Assembly: GCF_944327115.1 (NCBI RefSeq)
Contig: NZ_CALVGS010000100.1
Span: forward strand, 1 to 38,848
Length of the DNA: 38,848 nt
Origin: an uncultured Traorella sp.
GTDB lineage: Bacteria > Bacillota_I > Bacilli_A > Erysipelotrichales > Erysipelotrichaceae
Reading direction: 5' to 3'
This document shows, one piece after another, positions 1 to 7,989 of this stretch. The notes below the pieces were generated by a model, which searched no databases, was not told the DNA's origin, and saw only the letters and a program-made list of their open reading frames with translations. Position 1 is the first letter of the stretch. Every line of letters begins with the position of its first letter. The translations under genes and the position numbers were made by a program.

Positions 1-33
1 TGTCAAGTATTTTAACTTTCCAGCAAATAAATC

Positions 34-62
34 TTGCCTATTGTTGGGGTTTGTGGTAAACT
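34..62 (+). promoter_or_regulatory. Vegetative promoter of yceD-rpmF
   Basis: A -35 box TTGCCT (34-39) and a -10 box TAAACT (57-62) are separated by 17 bases. A TG one base before the -10 gives an extended -10. Transcription would start near 69, leaving a short leader with the ribosome site before the TTG at 91. This argues against the in-frame TTG at 34 as the gene start, because that codon is part of the -35 box. Confidence 0.65.
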
Positions 63-90
63 ACTTACGTTAAGCAACGAGGTGATTTCT

Positions 91-600
91 TTGAAGTGGA
101 CGAAAAGTGAATTACTCCAGGCTGAAAACAACACGATTGAGTTTGATGAAATGATTGAATTCAATGAAGCTGATTTGAAGAAGGTAAGCCACTTAAGGAA
201 GTTAAAGGATGTTGAGGTATCAGGTGATATTCATTATGATGTTTCTACTGAACTGGCGATTGCCAATATTCATGTGAGAGGGATCATGGTGGTGCCCTGC
301 AGCATTTCTTTGGAAGATGTGGAAGTGGAGTTTGATACATCTTCAAGTGAAGTTTATTCATTTGAAAAGAATCCTCAGGATGTGGATGTTCATGAAACAA
401 AGAAAGATACCGTCGAGTTGTATCCGGCAATTTTCCAGCTGATTGTAATGGAGATTCCTTACAAGGTTGTAAAAGAAGGGGTCAAGTATCCCAAGGGAAA
501 AGGCTGGGAGGTTGTAAGCGAGGAGGAATTCAATTCATCTAAAAAAGATGAAATCGATCCTCGGTTAGCAAAACTAAAGGATTTCAAGATAGAGGAATAG
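91..600 (+). CDS. yceD: YceD family protein (DUF177), upstream of L32
   Basis: A 169-residue acidic protein of the YceD/DUF177 family, which in many bacteria is encoded directly before rpmF and has been linked to 23S rRNA or ribosome metabolism; its exact role in Firmicutes is not settled. The start is the TTG at 91, with the ribosome site GAGGTG six bases upstream, giving the N-terminus MKWTKSELLQ that suits the family. The conserved Pro-Cys turn in the middle is visible (VVPCSISLEDVEVEF). The C-terminal tail, ending DPRLAKLKDF, is also typical. It is followed after 16 bases by rpmF and almost certainly co-transcribed. An in-frame upstream TTG at 34 is rejected because it overlaps the promoter. 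Confidence 0.85.
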   Translation: MKWTKSELLQAENNTIEFDEMIEFNEADLKKVSHLRKLKDVEVSGDIHYDVSTELAIANIHVRGIMVVPCSISLEDVEVEFDTSSSEVYSFEKNPQDVDVHETKKDTVELYPAIFQLIVMEIPYKVVKEGVKYPKGKGWEVVSEEEFNSSKKDEIDPRLAKLKDFKIEE

Positions 601-616
601 GTGAGGAGGTAGCAAG

Positions 617-784
617 ATGGCTGTTCAACAAAGACGTAACTCTAAAACTAGAAAAGCTAAACGTAGAACTCACTACAAGTTAGCGGCACCTACATTGGTA
701 AAATGTCCTAACTGTGGAGCATTCAAGAGAACTCACAGAGTTTGTGGAGAGTGCGGTTACTACGATGGTGTAAAAGTTGCCTAA
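617..784 (+). CDS. rpmF: 50S ribosomal protein L32, zinc-binding form
   Basis: A 55-residue ribosomal protein beginning [20 protein letters not shown], the hallmark N-terminus of L32. Four cysteines at about residues 30, 33, 43 and 46 (CPNC and CGEC) form the zinc ribbon, so this is the zinc-containing version and not a zinc-independent paralogue. The start is fixed by GAGGAGGT about seven bases upstream. It follows yceD in the conserved yceD-rpmF order and is closed by an intrinsic terminator right after the stop. It is below the length at which routine ORF lists stop, but its identity is clear. Confidence 0.97.
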   Translation: MAVQQRRNSKTRKAKRRTHYKLAAPTLVKCPNCGAFKRTHRVCGECGYYDGVKVA

Positions 785-786
785 GA

Positions 787-807
787 AGAGTCGATGACTC
801 TTTTTTT
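787..807 (+). terminator. Intrinsic terminator of yceD-rpmF
   Basis: Stem AGAGTC, loop GAT, stem GACTCT, followed by a run of seven T. It starts three bases after the rpmF stop codon. Confidence 0.85.
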
Positions 808-823
808 ATTTTGTGTAGTGTTG

Positions 824-829
824 TATAAT
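824..829 (+). promoter_or_regulatory. -10 box of the murT-gatD promoter
   Basis: A perfect TATAAT, 16 bases before the murT ATG. No good -35 box is visible because the upstream sequence is the T-run of the preceding terminator. The predicted transcript would start near 836, almost at the ribosome site AGAGGTG, so the leader would be only about 10 bases. Confidence 0.5.
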
Positions 830-845
830 CACAAAGAGGTGTTTT

Positions 846-2141
846 ATGAAACTGTTGCTGATCAAAGGAATTCATTTTCTGTTGTCGCTGATGGGAAGAG
901 GGGGCTCTTTACCGGGGACGATTGCGTTGAAGATGGATGCAGATATATTAAAAAAATTTAAGATGCCTGAGAAGGTCATCATGGTTACGGGAACGAACGG
1001 GAAAACAACGACGAGCAATCTGATCGTGGAATCATTTGCTAAGGCAGGATATCGTGTCATTGGCAACCGTAAGGGTGATAATCTTAAAGAGGGTATTGTT
1101 ACTTTGTTGTGTACCCATTCCTCTTTGCGATATGAGGTGCAGGCAGATGTCGTGGTGCTTGAAGTGGATGAACTGACGGTCATGCGTGTTTTCAAGGACC
1201 TTGGGGTCACAACTTTTGTTGTGAATAACTTTTTCCGCGATCAATTGGATCGTGCAGGAGAAATGGAAACGATCGTGCGACGTATTGAGTCTGTGTTAGA
1301 TGATTATGAGGGACATTTGATTTTAAATGCTAATGACCCTAATGTCGTACGTCTGGCGGATCGTGCTAAAAAAGCAGATATTCATTATTATGGCGTAGGC
1401 AAAAATGCAGTATCATCAGAAACGAGCAATGAAGCCAGTGAGGGAAAATTCTGCCCACGCTGTGGACGGCCGTTGCATTATGATTATTATCAGTATTCAC
1501 ATATTGGTAAGTTTGCCTGTGAATGTGGGTTTGGTAAGAATGACATTGAATATTTTGTAGATGCGATTGATTATGAGAATGAAACCTTTACGATGAATCA
1601 GAAGACATATCATTCATTTCAAAATGCCATTTATGCGATTTATAACTGTGCGGCAGTTTTGTGCTGTATGGGTGTCAATGGTGTTTCTGATGAATGTGCG
1701 AATGAAGTCTTTAAAACTTTCACGATGCATAAAGGACGCAATGAATTGTTTGATTTAAATGGCAAGTGCCTGTTGAATCTGGTGAAAAATCCAACAGGTG
1801 CCAATGAAGTAATGAAGGCGATCATGAAAAATCATGAAGATAAAAATATCATGATCATTTTGAATGACCATGATCAGGATGGACGTGATGTTTCGTGGAT
1901 CTGGGATGCTCACTTTGATCTTTTGATTGATGAGCATACGAAAAGAATTTTATGCAGTGGTACACGAGCCTATGATATTGCCTTGCGTATGAAATATGAA
2001 GGTTATGAGAATATTGAGGTCTATGAACATGTTGAGGATGGTATCATTCGATTGAAAGAATTGAAAGAAGATGCCTATGTGATCGCTACTTATACTGCCT
2101 TGCAGTCAACACGTTCAATCATAAGGAGGCATGCATCATGA
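846..2141 (+). CDS. murT: Lipid II isoglutaminyl synthase, MurT subunit
   Basis: The ligase subunit of the MurT-GatD complex, which amidates the alpha-carboxyl of D-Glu in lipid II stem peptides to D-isoglutamine using ammonia from GatD. At 431 residues it has the usual length. A Mur-ligase P-loop GTNGKTTTSN is at about residues 49-58. A zinc-ribbon insertion has cysteines near 203, 206, 225 and 227. The C-terminal DUF1727 part carries DGRDVSWIWD (about 345-354), whose Asp348 corresponds to the catalytic Asp known from staphylococcal MurT. The ribosome site AAAGAGGTG precedes the ATG. It overlaps gatD by the ATGA tetranucleotide, the arrangement expected for two subunits made in equal amounts. 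Confidence 0.95.
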   Translation: MKLLLIKGIHFLLSLMGRGGSLPGTIALKMDADILKKFKMPEKVIMVTGTNGKTTTSNLIVESFAKAGYRVIGNRKGDNLKEGIVTLLCTHSSLRYEVQADVVVLEVDELTVMRVFKDLGVTTFVVNNFFRDQLDRAGEMETIVRRIESVLDDYEGHLILNANDPNVVRLADRAKKADIHYYGVGKNAVSSETSNEASEGKFCPRCGRPLHYDYYQYSHIGKFACECGFGKNDIEYFVDAIDYENETFTMNQKTYHSFQNAIYAIYNCAAVLCCMGVNGVSDECANEVFKTFTMHKGRNELFDLNGKCLLNLVKNPTGANEVMKAIMKNHEDKNIMIILNDHDQDGRDVSWIWDAHFDLLIDEHTKRILCSGTRAYDIALRMKYEGYENIEVYEHVEDGIIRLKELKEDAYVIATYTALQSTRSIIRRHAS

Positions 2142-2869
2142 ATCTGAAAATATGCTGGATGTATCATGATCTGATGGATCTGTATGGTGATAAGGGGAAT
2201 GTTCAAGTGCTGAAGATTCGTGCCCAGAAGCGTCATATTGAATGCATCGTAGATACATGCTCACTCAAAGAAGAGAAGGATCTAAGTAATTATGACTTAT
2301 TGTTTATCGGTGGCGGTGCCGATAAGGAGCAAAGCCTTTTGGTAGAGGATCTGTTGAGTCGTAAAGAGAATATTCAAAAGGCCATGGATGAGGGAAGCTT
2401 TGTTCTTTTGATTTGTGGCGGTTATCAGTTGTTTGGCAAGTATTATTTGGATGGCGATGGCAATAAGATCGAAGGGCTTGGTTTTTTTGATTATTATACT
2501 GAAAGTGCTTCACGTGATGTCCGCTGTATTGGTAATATTGCAATCGAAGCAGATGTGGAAGGGGAGAAATTTAAGGCCGTGGGTTTTGAAAATCATGGCG
2601 GTCAGACGAAAAATGTTTCGACACCTTTCGGCAGGGTGCTTAGCGGTCAGGGAAATAGCTTTGGCTGTGGCTTTGAAGGCTTTTATAACGGGTCTGTCTT
2701 AGGTACTTATATGCATGGTCCTTTATTGCCTAAAAACCCTCAGATTGCTGATTTGATCCTTCGTAAAGCTTTGAAGAAGCGTTATGGCGATGTGAAGCTG
2801 GAACAGTTAGATGATACGCTGGAAAATAAAGCCAGAGAGGTAATGTTAACAAGGATTTTAAAAGCTTAA
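2138..2869 (+). CDS. gatD: Lipid II isoglutaminyl synthase, glutaminase subunit GatD
   Basis: A class I glutamine amidotransferase of 243 residues that hydrolyses glutamine and passes ammonia to MurT for lipid II amidation. The nucleophile Cys93 lies in LLICGGYQLFG, and the partner His193 lies in GTYMHGPLL; these match Cys94 and His189 of the staphylococcal enzyme. FENHGG at about 150-155 is the usual substrate-loop motif. The protein starts in a 4-base overlap with murT and is followed seven bases after its stop by an intrinsic terminator, so murT-gatD is a two-gene operon. Amidated stem peptides are preferred by many Gram-positive PBPs, which suits the wall cluster that follows. Confidence 0.95.
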   Translation: MNLKICWMYHDLMDLYGDKGNVQVLKIRAQKRHIECIVDTCSLKEEKDLSNYDLLFIGGGADKEQSLLVEDLLSRKENIQKAMDEGSFVLLICGGYQLFGKYYLDGDGNKIEGLGFFDYYTESASRDVRCIGNIAIEADVEGEKFKAVGFENHGGQTKNVSTPFGRVLSGQGNSFGCGFEGFYNGSVLGTYMHGPLLPKNPQIADLILRKALKKRYGDVKLEQLDDTLENKAREVMLTRILKA

Positions 2870-2875
2870 TGATGA

Positions 2876-2905
2876 AAGATCGGGAGAAAAATCCGGTCTT
2901 TTTTT
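2876..2905 (+). terminator. Intrinsic terminator of murT-gatD
   Basis: AAGATCGG pairs with CCGGTCTT (one T-G wobble) around a 9-base loop, and the stem runs into seven T. Confidence 0.85.
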
Positions 2906-2942
2906 ATGGCTTTTCATATCCAATTTTTACTTAAATTAACAC

Positions 2943-2975
2943 AAAGCGTCTAGCAAGCGTGCTTGACGCTTTTTT
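2943..2975 (+). terminator. Second terminator-like hairpin before mraZ
   Basis: AAAGCGTC pairs with GACGCTTT, with an inner AAGC-GT-GCTT stem and a TAGC bulge, followed by TTTTTT. It sits about 40 bases after the murT-gatD terminator with no gene in between. It is either a back-up terminator or the remnant of a lost gene. Confidence 0.55.
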
Positions 2976-3020
2976 AGAATGTATTTGTTTTTCTTTTAAT
3001 TAATTTTATGAAAAAAAGAC

Positions 3021-3049
3021 TATACAATTTCATGCATTTCTTTTATAAT
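3021..3049 (+). promoter_or_regulatory. Promoter of the mraZ division operon
   Basis: A perfect -10 TATAAT at 3044-3049 stands 17 bases from a weak -35, TATACA at 3021-3026. The start would be near 3056, inside the MraZ box array. The weak -35 fits a regulated promoter. Confidence 0.6.
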
Positions 3050-3084
3050 AGTGGTATAAAGTAGCGCAAAGTGGTAGAAAGTGG
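3050..3084 (+). promoter_or_regulatory. MraZ operator: four AGTGG-type boxes at 10-bp spacing
   Basis: The pentamer AGTGG occurs at 3050-3054, as the variant AGTAG at 3060-3064, and again at 3070-3074 and 3080-3084. The last three copies extend to AAAGTRG. Known MraZ operators are direct repeats of a TGGG or GTGG-like half site spaced by one helical turn, which this matches. The array begins directly after the -10 box and ends inside the mraZ ribosome site, so bound MraZ would block both transcription start and its own expression. Confidence 0.75.
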
Positions 3085-3092
3085 GTGATGAT

Positions 3093-3524
3093 ATGTTCAT
3101 GGGTGAGTATTCTCACAACCTTGATGCGAAGGGAAGACTGATTATTCCGGCTCGTTTCCGCAGCGAACTGAAGGATGGACTGATTCTCACTCAGGGACTG
3201 GATGGATGCTTGACACTTTATACCAGTGAAGCATGGGAAAAGATTTATGCCCAGCTTCAGACTTTGCCGACTACGAAATCACAGGCCCGTGCGTTTGTCC
3301 GCATTCTGACAAGCAAGGCATGTGAGGTGGAGATTGATTCGCAGGGACGTATTTTGATTCCTGCCAATCTGATCAGACAGGCAAACATCAAAAAGGAATG
3401 TGTTGTGGTAGGTGCCGGCAGCAAGGTTGAAATTTGGGCCAAGGATGTTTGGGAAGAGTATATGTCAAACAGTGAGGAAAGCTTTGAGGAATTGGCTGAA
3501 AGCTTAACGGAATTTATGCTATGA
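3093..3524 (+). CDS. mraZ: Division/cell wall cluster regulator MraZ
   Basis: A 143-residue AbrB-fold DNA-binding protein with two SpoVT/AbrB-like repeats, the first gene of the division and wall cluster. Family members form ring-shaped oligomers that bind direct repeats upstream of their own gene. The first repeat shows the conserved start MFMGEYSHNLDAKGRLIIPARF; the second carries EVEIDSQGRILIP near residues 85-97. ATG 3093 is preferred over the in-frame GTG at 3081 because family members begin with MFMGEY and because the GTG lies inside the last operator box and ribosome site. It ends in an ATGA overlap with rsmH. Confidence 0.95.
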   Translation: MFMGEYSHNLDAKGRLIIPARFRSELKDGLILTQGLDGCLTLYTSEAWEKIYAQLQTLPTTKSQARAFVRILTSKACEVEIDSQGRILIPANLIRQANIKKECVVVGAGSKVEIWAKDVWEEYMSNSEESFEELAESLTEFML

Positions 3525-4453
3525 AACATGTAAGTGTATTATTGGATGAATGTATTGAAGGCTTAAATATCAAAGTGGATGGCATCTATGTGGATGGTAC
3601 GCTCGGAAGAGGCGGTCATTCCGCAGAAATCCTGAAACGAATTCCTAAAGGACAGCTGATCTGTTTTGATAAGGATGCAGCAGCCATTGAAGAGAGTCGT
3701 GAGCGATTATTGAAGATCGGAACGAATTTTACTCTGATACATAACGGCTTTAAGCATTTAAAAGAAGAACTTGAAAAGTTACACATTCAGGGCATTGATG
3801 GCTTGCTTCTTGACCTGGGTGTCAGCTCACCGCAGTTTGATGAGGCTGGGCGTGGTTTTTCCTATCGCTATGATGCGCCATTAGATATGAGGATGGACCA
3901 GAGCCAGTCACTGAGTGCCGCAACTGTGGTCAATGAGTATTCCTATGAAGAACTGTGCCGGGTATTTCTTCGCTATGGAGAAGATCCCTTTGCGAAACAG
4001 GTAGCCCGTAAGATCGAACAGCGACGTGCTGAAAAACCGATCAAAACAACATTTGAATTGGTCGATTGCATCAAAGCTGCTTATCCGGCAAAAGTGCTCA
4101 ATAAAAAAGGACATCCGGCAAAAAAGATTTTTCAGGCGATTCGTATTGAAGTAAATGATGAGCTTCATGAGCTTGAAATCTGTTTGGAAGAGGCCTGTGA
4201 ATGTTTACATACAGGCGGCCGGATTTGTGTGATCAGCTTTCATTCATTGGAAGATCGTATCGTGAAAGATACATTTCGGCGTAAAAGCAGTGCAGAGGAT
4301 GTCGATAAGCGTATCCCATTAAAAGCAAGTGAAATCAAACAGGCTGATTTTCGTTGTATAAACCGTAAGCCGATTACGGCAAGTGAAGAGGAATTAGCGG
4401 TGAATAACCGTTCTCATTCCGCTAAATTAAGAATATTGGAAAGGGTGAAATAA
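3521..4453 (+). CDS. rsmH: 16S rRNA m4C1402 methyltransferase
   Basis: RsmH (MraW) uses S-adenosylmethionine to N4-methylate C1402 in the decoding centre of 16S rRNA. The 310-residue length is standard. The start MKHVSVLLDE, the SAM-binding DGTLGRGGHSAEIL at about 25-38 and the LLLDLGVSSPQFD motif near 95-107 are conserved. The C-terminal RNA-contact region with NNRSHSAKLRILE is also conserved. It overlaps mraZ by four bases and is followed by ftsL after a single base, so it belongs to the mraZ operon. Confidence 0.97.
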   Translation: MKHVSVLLDECIEGLNIKVDGIYVDGTLGRGGHSAEILKRIPKGQLICFDKDAAAIEESRERLLKIGTNFTLIHNGFKHLKEELEKLHIQGIDGLLLDLGVSSPQFDEAGRGFSYRYDAPLDMRMDQSQSLSAATVVNEYSYEELCRVFLRYGEDPFAKQVARKIEQRRAEKPIKTTFELVDCIKAAYPAKVLNKKGHPAKKIFQAIRIEVNDELHELEICLEEACECLHTGGRICVISFHSLEDRIVKDTFRRKSSAEDVDKRIPLKASEIKQADFRCINRKPITASEEELAVNNRSHSAKLRILERVK

Positions 4454-4454
4454 G

Positions 4455-4760
4455 ATGGCTAAGATCGTTAAGAAAAAAAGAAAGTTGAAAATGCAGAATC
4501 TTCTCAGTGTTGTTTTTGCTCTGAGCCTTTTAGCGTATCTTGGGTCAACCTTTGTCGTACGTTCCATGAATGTGTCTTTGAATTATGAACTGACACAGCT
4601 GAACAACGAGAATGAACAGAAACAAAAGGAATTAGATACATTGCGTCTTGAGGTAGCAAGATATACAGAAAGAGATTATCTGATGTCGATCTGTGCTGCC
4701 AGTGGTGTAGACTTAAATTATGATGCAAATCGTATTACATATATCGATGAAAAAGAATAG
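4455..4760 (+). CDS. ftsL: FtsL-like cell division protein
   Basis: A 101-residue bitopic membrane protein with a strongly basic cytoplasmic N-terminus (MAKIVKKKRKLKMQ). One membrane helix lies at about residues 14-36, followed by an extracellular coiled coil (about 40-70) rich in Leu, Glu and Gln. Size, topology and position between rsmH and a class B PBP identify it as FtsL, which joins the divisome subcomplex that activates septal synthesis. Sequence conservation in this family is very low, so the assignment rests on topology and neighbourhood. DivIC-like proteins look similar but sit elsewhere. Confidence 0.85.
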   Translation: MAKIVKKKRKLKMQNLLSVVFALSLLAYLGSTFVVRSMNVSLNYELTQLNNENEQKQKELDTLRLEVARYTERDYLMSICAASGVDLNYDANRITYIDEKE

Positions 4761-4772
4761 TGAGTGATTTGA

Positions 4773-7001
4773 ATGAAAAAAAATATAACTAATATTAAAA
4801 TAATCGTTATTTTTCTAGTATTAGTTTTAATTGGAGGCATTATATCATTTAATGTCTTTTTCACTACCATCAGCGGCGTTCATTTACGAAGCGGTATCAA
4901 CGTGCTGGAAAAAAAGGCAGGTTCTCAGGAAAAGGTAGAAGTCATTCAGGCTAGAAGAGGAACGATTCGGGATCGTAACGGCAGTGCAATTGCACAGAAC
5001 AGCGATACATATACGATCGTTGCAATTTTGGATAAAAATCGTCAAGGTAACTATGCTTATGTGGAAGATCGGCAGTTTACCGCTGAAGCATTGGCACCGA
5101 TTTTAGGTATGGATGTGGATCAGATCCTAAATTATCTGAATCTTCAGGATAGTGGTCAATATCAGACATATTTGGGAGATAAGGGAAGAAATCTGACACA
5201 GGAGCAAAAGGATGCGATCGATGCTATCGTTTATACACCGGATCCAAATAAAAAGACAACGGGACTTCCGGGCATAGAATTTGAAAAGACGGTATCGAGG
5301 GTCTATACGCCCGGACGATTTGCTTCTACGTTATTAGGGTTTGCCAGCTATGATTCACAGAAGCAGCGTTTAGTAGGACAGGTAGGTATCGAGGCTTATC
5401 TGGATGATTATTTAAAGGGAACGGATGGCAAGGCTGTTTCACAGAAGGATGCCAATGGTTATTCACTTCCGGGAACGACTCGTATTACCGAAGTAGCGAT
5501 CAACGGCAGCGATGTATATCTCACGATCGATAAAGATATTCAGGAAGCGCTTGAGGACTGTTTGCAGAAAACGATTGAGAATAATGATGCGGAAAATGCA
5601 TGGGCGATCGTCATGGAGGTTGAAACCGGTAAGATACTGGCTTATGGCGGTTATCCTACCTATGATCTGAATTCACGTGAAGATCCGGTTTATACGGATA
5701 TGCCGAGCATGTTTACTTTTGAACCGGGCTCGGTCATCAAGCCGTTTACTTATGCGATTGCCATGGAAGAAGGGGTCTATCGCGGTTCTGATACGGTAGA
5801 AACAGGACGCTTCTGTATTGGCTATAATGACGATTATACGGAAATCTATCGAAAGGAAGGGCCTTGTTCGCTGGAGGGCAATATCAATGACGGTTATCGT
5901 CCCGGATGGGGTACGATTACCTTTGATGAAGGTTTGGTGCGTTCTTCCAACACATGTATTGCGACTCTGTTGACAAGTTACCTGAAAACAGATGTATTCT
6001 GGGAATATTTGGATCGCCTGGGCTTTTTCAAGCAGACAGGTGTCGAAGGATTATCCATGTCTGAAGAAACGGGTATCAAAAATAATACCTATGCGATCGA
6101 CCGTTTAAATTTTGGTTATGGACAGGGATCCAGTATTACGGCCTTACAGCTCGTACAGGCATATACGGCAATCTTTAATGACGGTTATGAGGTCAAGCCT
6201 TATTATATTGACAAAATCGTAGATGCGAATAACAATGTCGTTTATGAAGGTGACACCACTTATGTGCATACGGATGAAGAGGGCAATCCGCAGCGTATAT
6301 TCTCTACTGAAACAACTCAGAAGGTCATGGAGCTGATGAAGCAGGTCATTCAGGATCCGGAAAAGGGAACCGGTTATTCTTACAATATCGAAGGACTTGA
6401 TATGATCGGTAAGACAGGTACCGGAGAAATCGCTGTGAATGGTTCATATGGAAAATCTCTTTATACCTCAAACATCATGGCAGCAGCTCCTAGTGATGAT
6501 CCAAAGATCATGGTTTACTATGGCTTCCAGTCTTCTCATGTAGGTGATTTTGATAAGAGTTTCTATCAGAATCTCTTTACTGTTGCGTATGAGGCAGCAG
6601 GTATCCGCTCTACTGAAACGACAAATACCGAAACCAATTATGATAACTGGCAGGAATATTCAATGCCGGCCTTAAAAAATCATACGATGGATTATGTCAA
6701 TCAGAAGATTTCTGAAATGAATGTTCATCCGGTATATATCGGTGATGGTACGACGGTAACGGATCAGTATCCGAATGCCAATGATTCGGTAACGACAAAT
6801 CAGAATGTATTCATCAAAACAAATTCAGTCAATATAAGCATGCCGAATATGATCAATTGGTCATATAAGGATGTGATGATCTATAAACAGATAAGCGGAC
6901 TTAACATTATCTGTAATGGCAGCGGTACGGTTGTCAGTCAAAGCGTGACGGAGAATACGGCTGTTACTTCGGATACTGAAATTGTGATACAGCTTGAATG
7001 A
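4773..7001 (+). CDS. pbpB: Class B penicillin-binding protein with PASTA repeats (PBP2B-like)
   Basis: A 742-residue septal transpeptidase that cross-links peptidoglycan during division. In order it has a short cytoplasmic tail, a membrane anchor (about 9-30), a PBP dimerisation domain (about 55-240), a transpeptidase domain (about 270-590) and two C-terminal PASTA-like modules (about 640-742). The three active-site motifs are present: Ser320-Val-Ile-Lys323, Ser391-Ser-Asn393 and Lys547-Thr-Gly549. It follows ftsL, its usual divisome partner. The start is ATG 4773 after a weak GTGAGTGAT site. The operon that begins at mraZ ends here with a strong terminator that begins at the stop codon. Confidence 0.92.
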   Translation: MKKNITNIKIIVIFLVLVLIGGIISFNVFFTTISGVHLRSGINVLEKKAGSQEKVEVIQARRGTIRDRNGSAIAQNSDTYTIVAILDKNRQGNYAYVEDRQFTAEALAPILGMDVDQILNYLNLQDSGQYQTYLGDKGRNLTQEQKDAIDAIVYTPDPNKKTTGLPGIEFEKTVSRVYTPGRFASTLLGFASYDSQKQRLVGQVGIEAYLDDYLKGTDGKAVSQKDANGYSLPGTTRITEVAINGSDVYLTIDKDIQEALEDCLQKTIENNDAENAWAIVMEVETGKILAYGGYPTYDLNSREDPVYTDMPSMFTFEPGSVIKPFTYAIAMEEGVYRGSDTVETGRFCIGYNDDYTEIYRKEGPCSLEGNINDGYRPGWGTITFDEGLVRSSNTCIATLLTSYLKTDVFWEYLDRLGFFKQTGVEGLSMSEETGIKNNTYAIDRLNFGYGQGSSITALQLVQAYTAIFNDGYEVKPYYIDKIVDANNNVVYEGDTTYVHTDEEGNPQRIFSTETTQKVMELMKQVIQDPEKGTGYSYNIEGLDMIGKTGTGEIAVNGSYGKSLYTSNIMAAAPSDDPKIMVYYGFQSSHVGDFDKSFYQNLFTVAYEAAGIRSTETTNTETNYDNWQEYSMPALKNHTMDYVNQKISEMNVHPVYIGDGTTVTDQYPNANDSVTTNQNVFIKTNSVNISMPNMINWSYKDVMIYKQISGLNIICNGSGTVVSQSVTENTAVTSDTEIVIQLE

Positions 7002-7028
7002 ATCCCATGGAATCCATGGGATTTTTTT
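7002..7028 (+). terminator. Strong intrinsic terminator after pbpB
   Basis: A perfect 9-bp stem, ATCCCATGG with CCATGGGAT around the triloop AAT, runs into seven T. It closes the mraZ-rsmH-ftsL-pbpB operon inside what is usually a continuous wall cluster. Confidence 0.92.
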
Positions 7029-7066
7029 CGAAATAAAATGGTTTTTCGTGGGATTTTTTGAGGGAT

Positions 7067-7096
7067 TTGCTTTTATGCCTGTTTTTTGTGTATAAT
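7067..7096 (+). promoter_or_regulatory. Promoter of the lipoprotein gene
   Basis: TTGCTT (7067-7072) and TATAAT (7091-7096) are spaced by 18 bases, about 25 bases before the ATG at 7122. Confidence 0.65.
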
Positions 7097-7121
7097 AATG
7101 TGGACTAAGGGAGGAGTAAGT

Positions 7122-7955
7122 ATGAACCTTAAACGTTTTGGACTGATTCTTTCGCTTTTTTTATTGATTACTGCTTGTTCACAGCCACAGGATCAGGCAT
7201 TGGATCTGGAAACATTAAATCAGCAACTTCCTTATTTAGCGGAAGATACCTTTGATATTTCGAATGTTCTTTCAAGTGTGGAATACGGAAAAGACAATAT
7301 ATTTGAAAATTTGACTGATGTCTATGATTATGAGTATGAAGAAGTGTTGGGAATTAACCCTGATAATGTTATTCAGGGAACGGTTCGTATTTCACCGACA
7401 AGTGCACAGATGTATATGGTGTTCAAGCCTGTCAGCGGGCGTGAGGAGGCCTTGAAGCAGGAACTGATGGATTATGTCAGCCACCGTATTTTAATTGCTG
7501 ATAATGATGATGATAAAAAACTGCTTGAAAATGCACTGATCGAACAAAATGAAGATTTTACCGCACTGATCGTGTCAAATGATAATCAGGAAGTGCTTGA
7601 TCGAATTAAAAATGCGAAAGCAACGCTTTTTGGTGTTTTGACACCTGCCGAGGATGCTGATCTGGAAACCTATGGTTTAAATCGAACGATCGTCAGTGCA
7701 TATGCGATTCAAAAGCCGGTGCTGACAAGTGCTAGGACCTATCTGATTGTAAAGTCGGTTGAAGGACATGAGGATGAGGTTCGGGAAGCTTTAAATTCAT
7801 ATTTAAAGCGATTGGAAACGGACTATGCTTCGATGCCGCAGGAAGAAGAGCTGGTGAAGAATGCGATGGTAACAGAACTGGACGGATATCAGATCATTAT
7901 CATCTCAAAAGATAATAAAAGAGTATTTGAAGCAATCAAGACCTATTTACAGTAG
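7122..7955 (+). CDS. Lipoprotein with two DUF4358-like repeats
   Basis: A 277-residue secreted lipoprotein of unknown function. The signal peptide ends in the lipobox LITAC (Cys19). The rest appears to be two copies of one module, about 40-165 and 166-277. Each has a stretch about a GREEALKQEL- or GHEDEVREAL-type helix, followed about 50 residues later by a beta strand with VSNDNQEV or ISKDNKRV. The second copy resembles the DUF4358 family (MPQEEELVKNAMV). ATG 7122 is chosen because it has GGGAGGAG upstream and starts a proper signal peptide. The gene stands alone, with its own promoter and terminator, between two PBP genes. A wall-related role is only guilt by association. Confidence 0.75.
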   Translation: MNLKRFGLILSLFLLITACSQPQDQALDLETLNQQLPYLAEDTFDISNVLSSVEYGKDNIFENLTDVYDYEYEEVLGINPDNVIQGTVRISPTSAQMYMVFKPVSGREEALKQELMDYVSHRILIADNDDDKKLLENALIEQNEDFTALIVSNDNQEVLDRIKNAKATLFGVLTPAEDADLETYGLNRTIVSAYAIQKPVLTSARTYLIVKSVEGHEDEVREALNSYLKRLETDYASMPQEEELVKNAMVTELDGYQIIIISKDNKRVFEAIKTYLQ

Positions 7956-7972
7956 GTCTTTTTCTTTTTTTT
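7938..7972 (+). terminator. Terminator overlapping the lipoprotein stop codon
   Basis: AAGACCTA pairs perfectly with TAGGTCTT around a 7-base loop, followed by a T-rich tract. The stop codon TAG is the first three bases of the descending arm. Confidence 0.85.
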
Positions 7973-7976
7973 ATAT

Positions 7977-7982
7977 CATAAT
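7977..7982 (+). promoter_or_regulatory. Possible -10 box for the SpoVD-like gene, leaderless
   Basis: CATAAT, within TATCATAAT, ends exactly 7 bases before the ATG at 7990, so a transcript would begin at or next to the start codon. There is no convincing -35 because the T-run of the preceding terminator lies there. Confidence 0.35.
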
Positions 7983-7989
7983 ATGAAGC

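Noticed and set aside
34-90. N-terminal extension of yceD from the TTG at 34
   Set aside because: It overlaps a good -35/-10 promoter and lacks a ribosome site. The TTG at 91 has GAGGTG and fits the family N-terminus.
872-1210. 112-residue open frame antisense to murT
   Set aside because: Shadow of the real gene: no ribosome site, low-complexity Ser/Thr content, no family resemblance.
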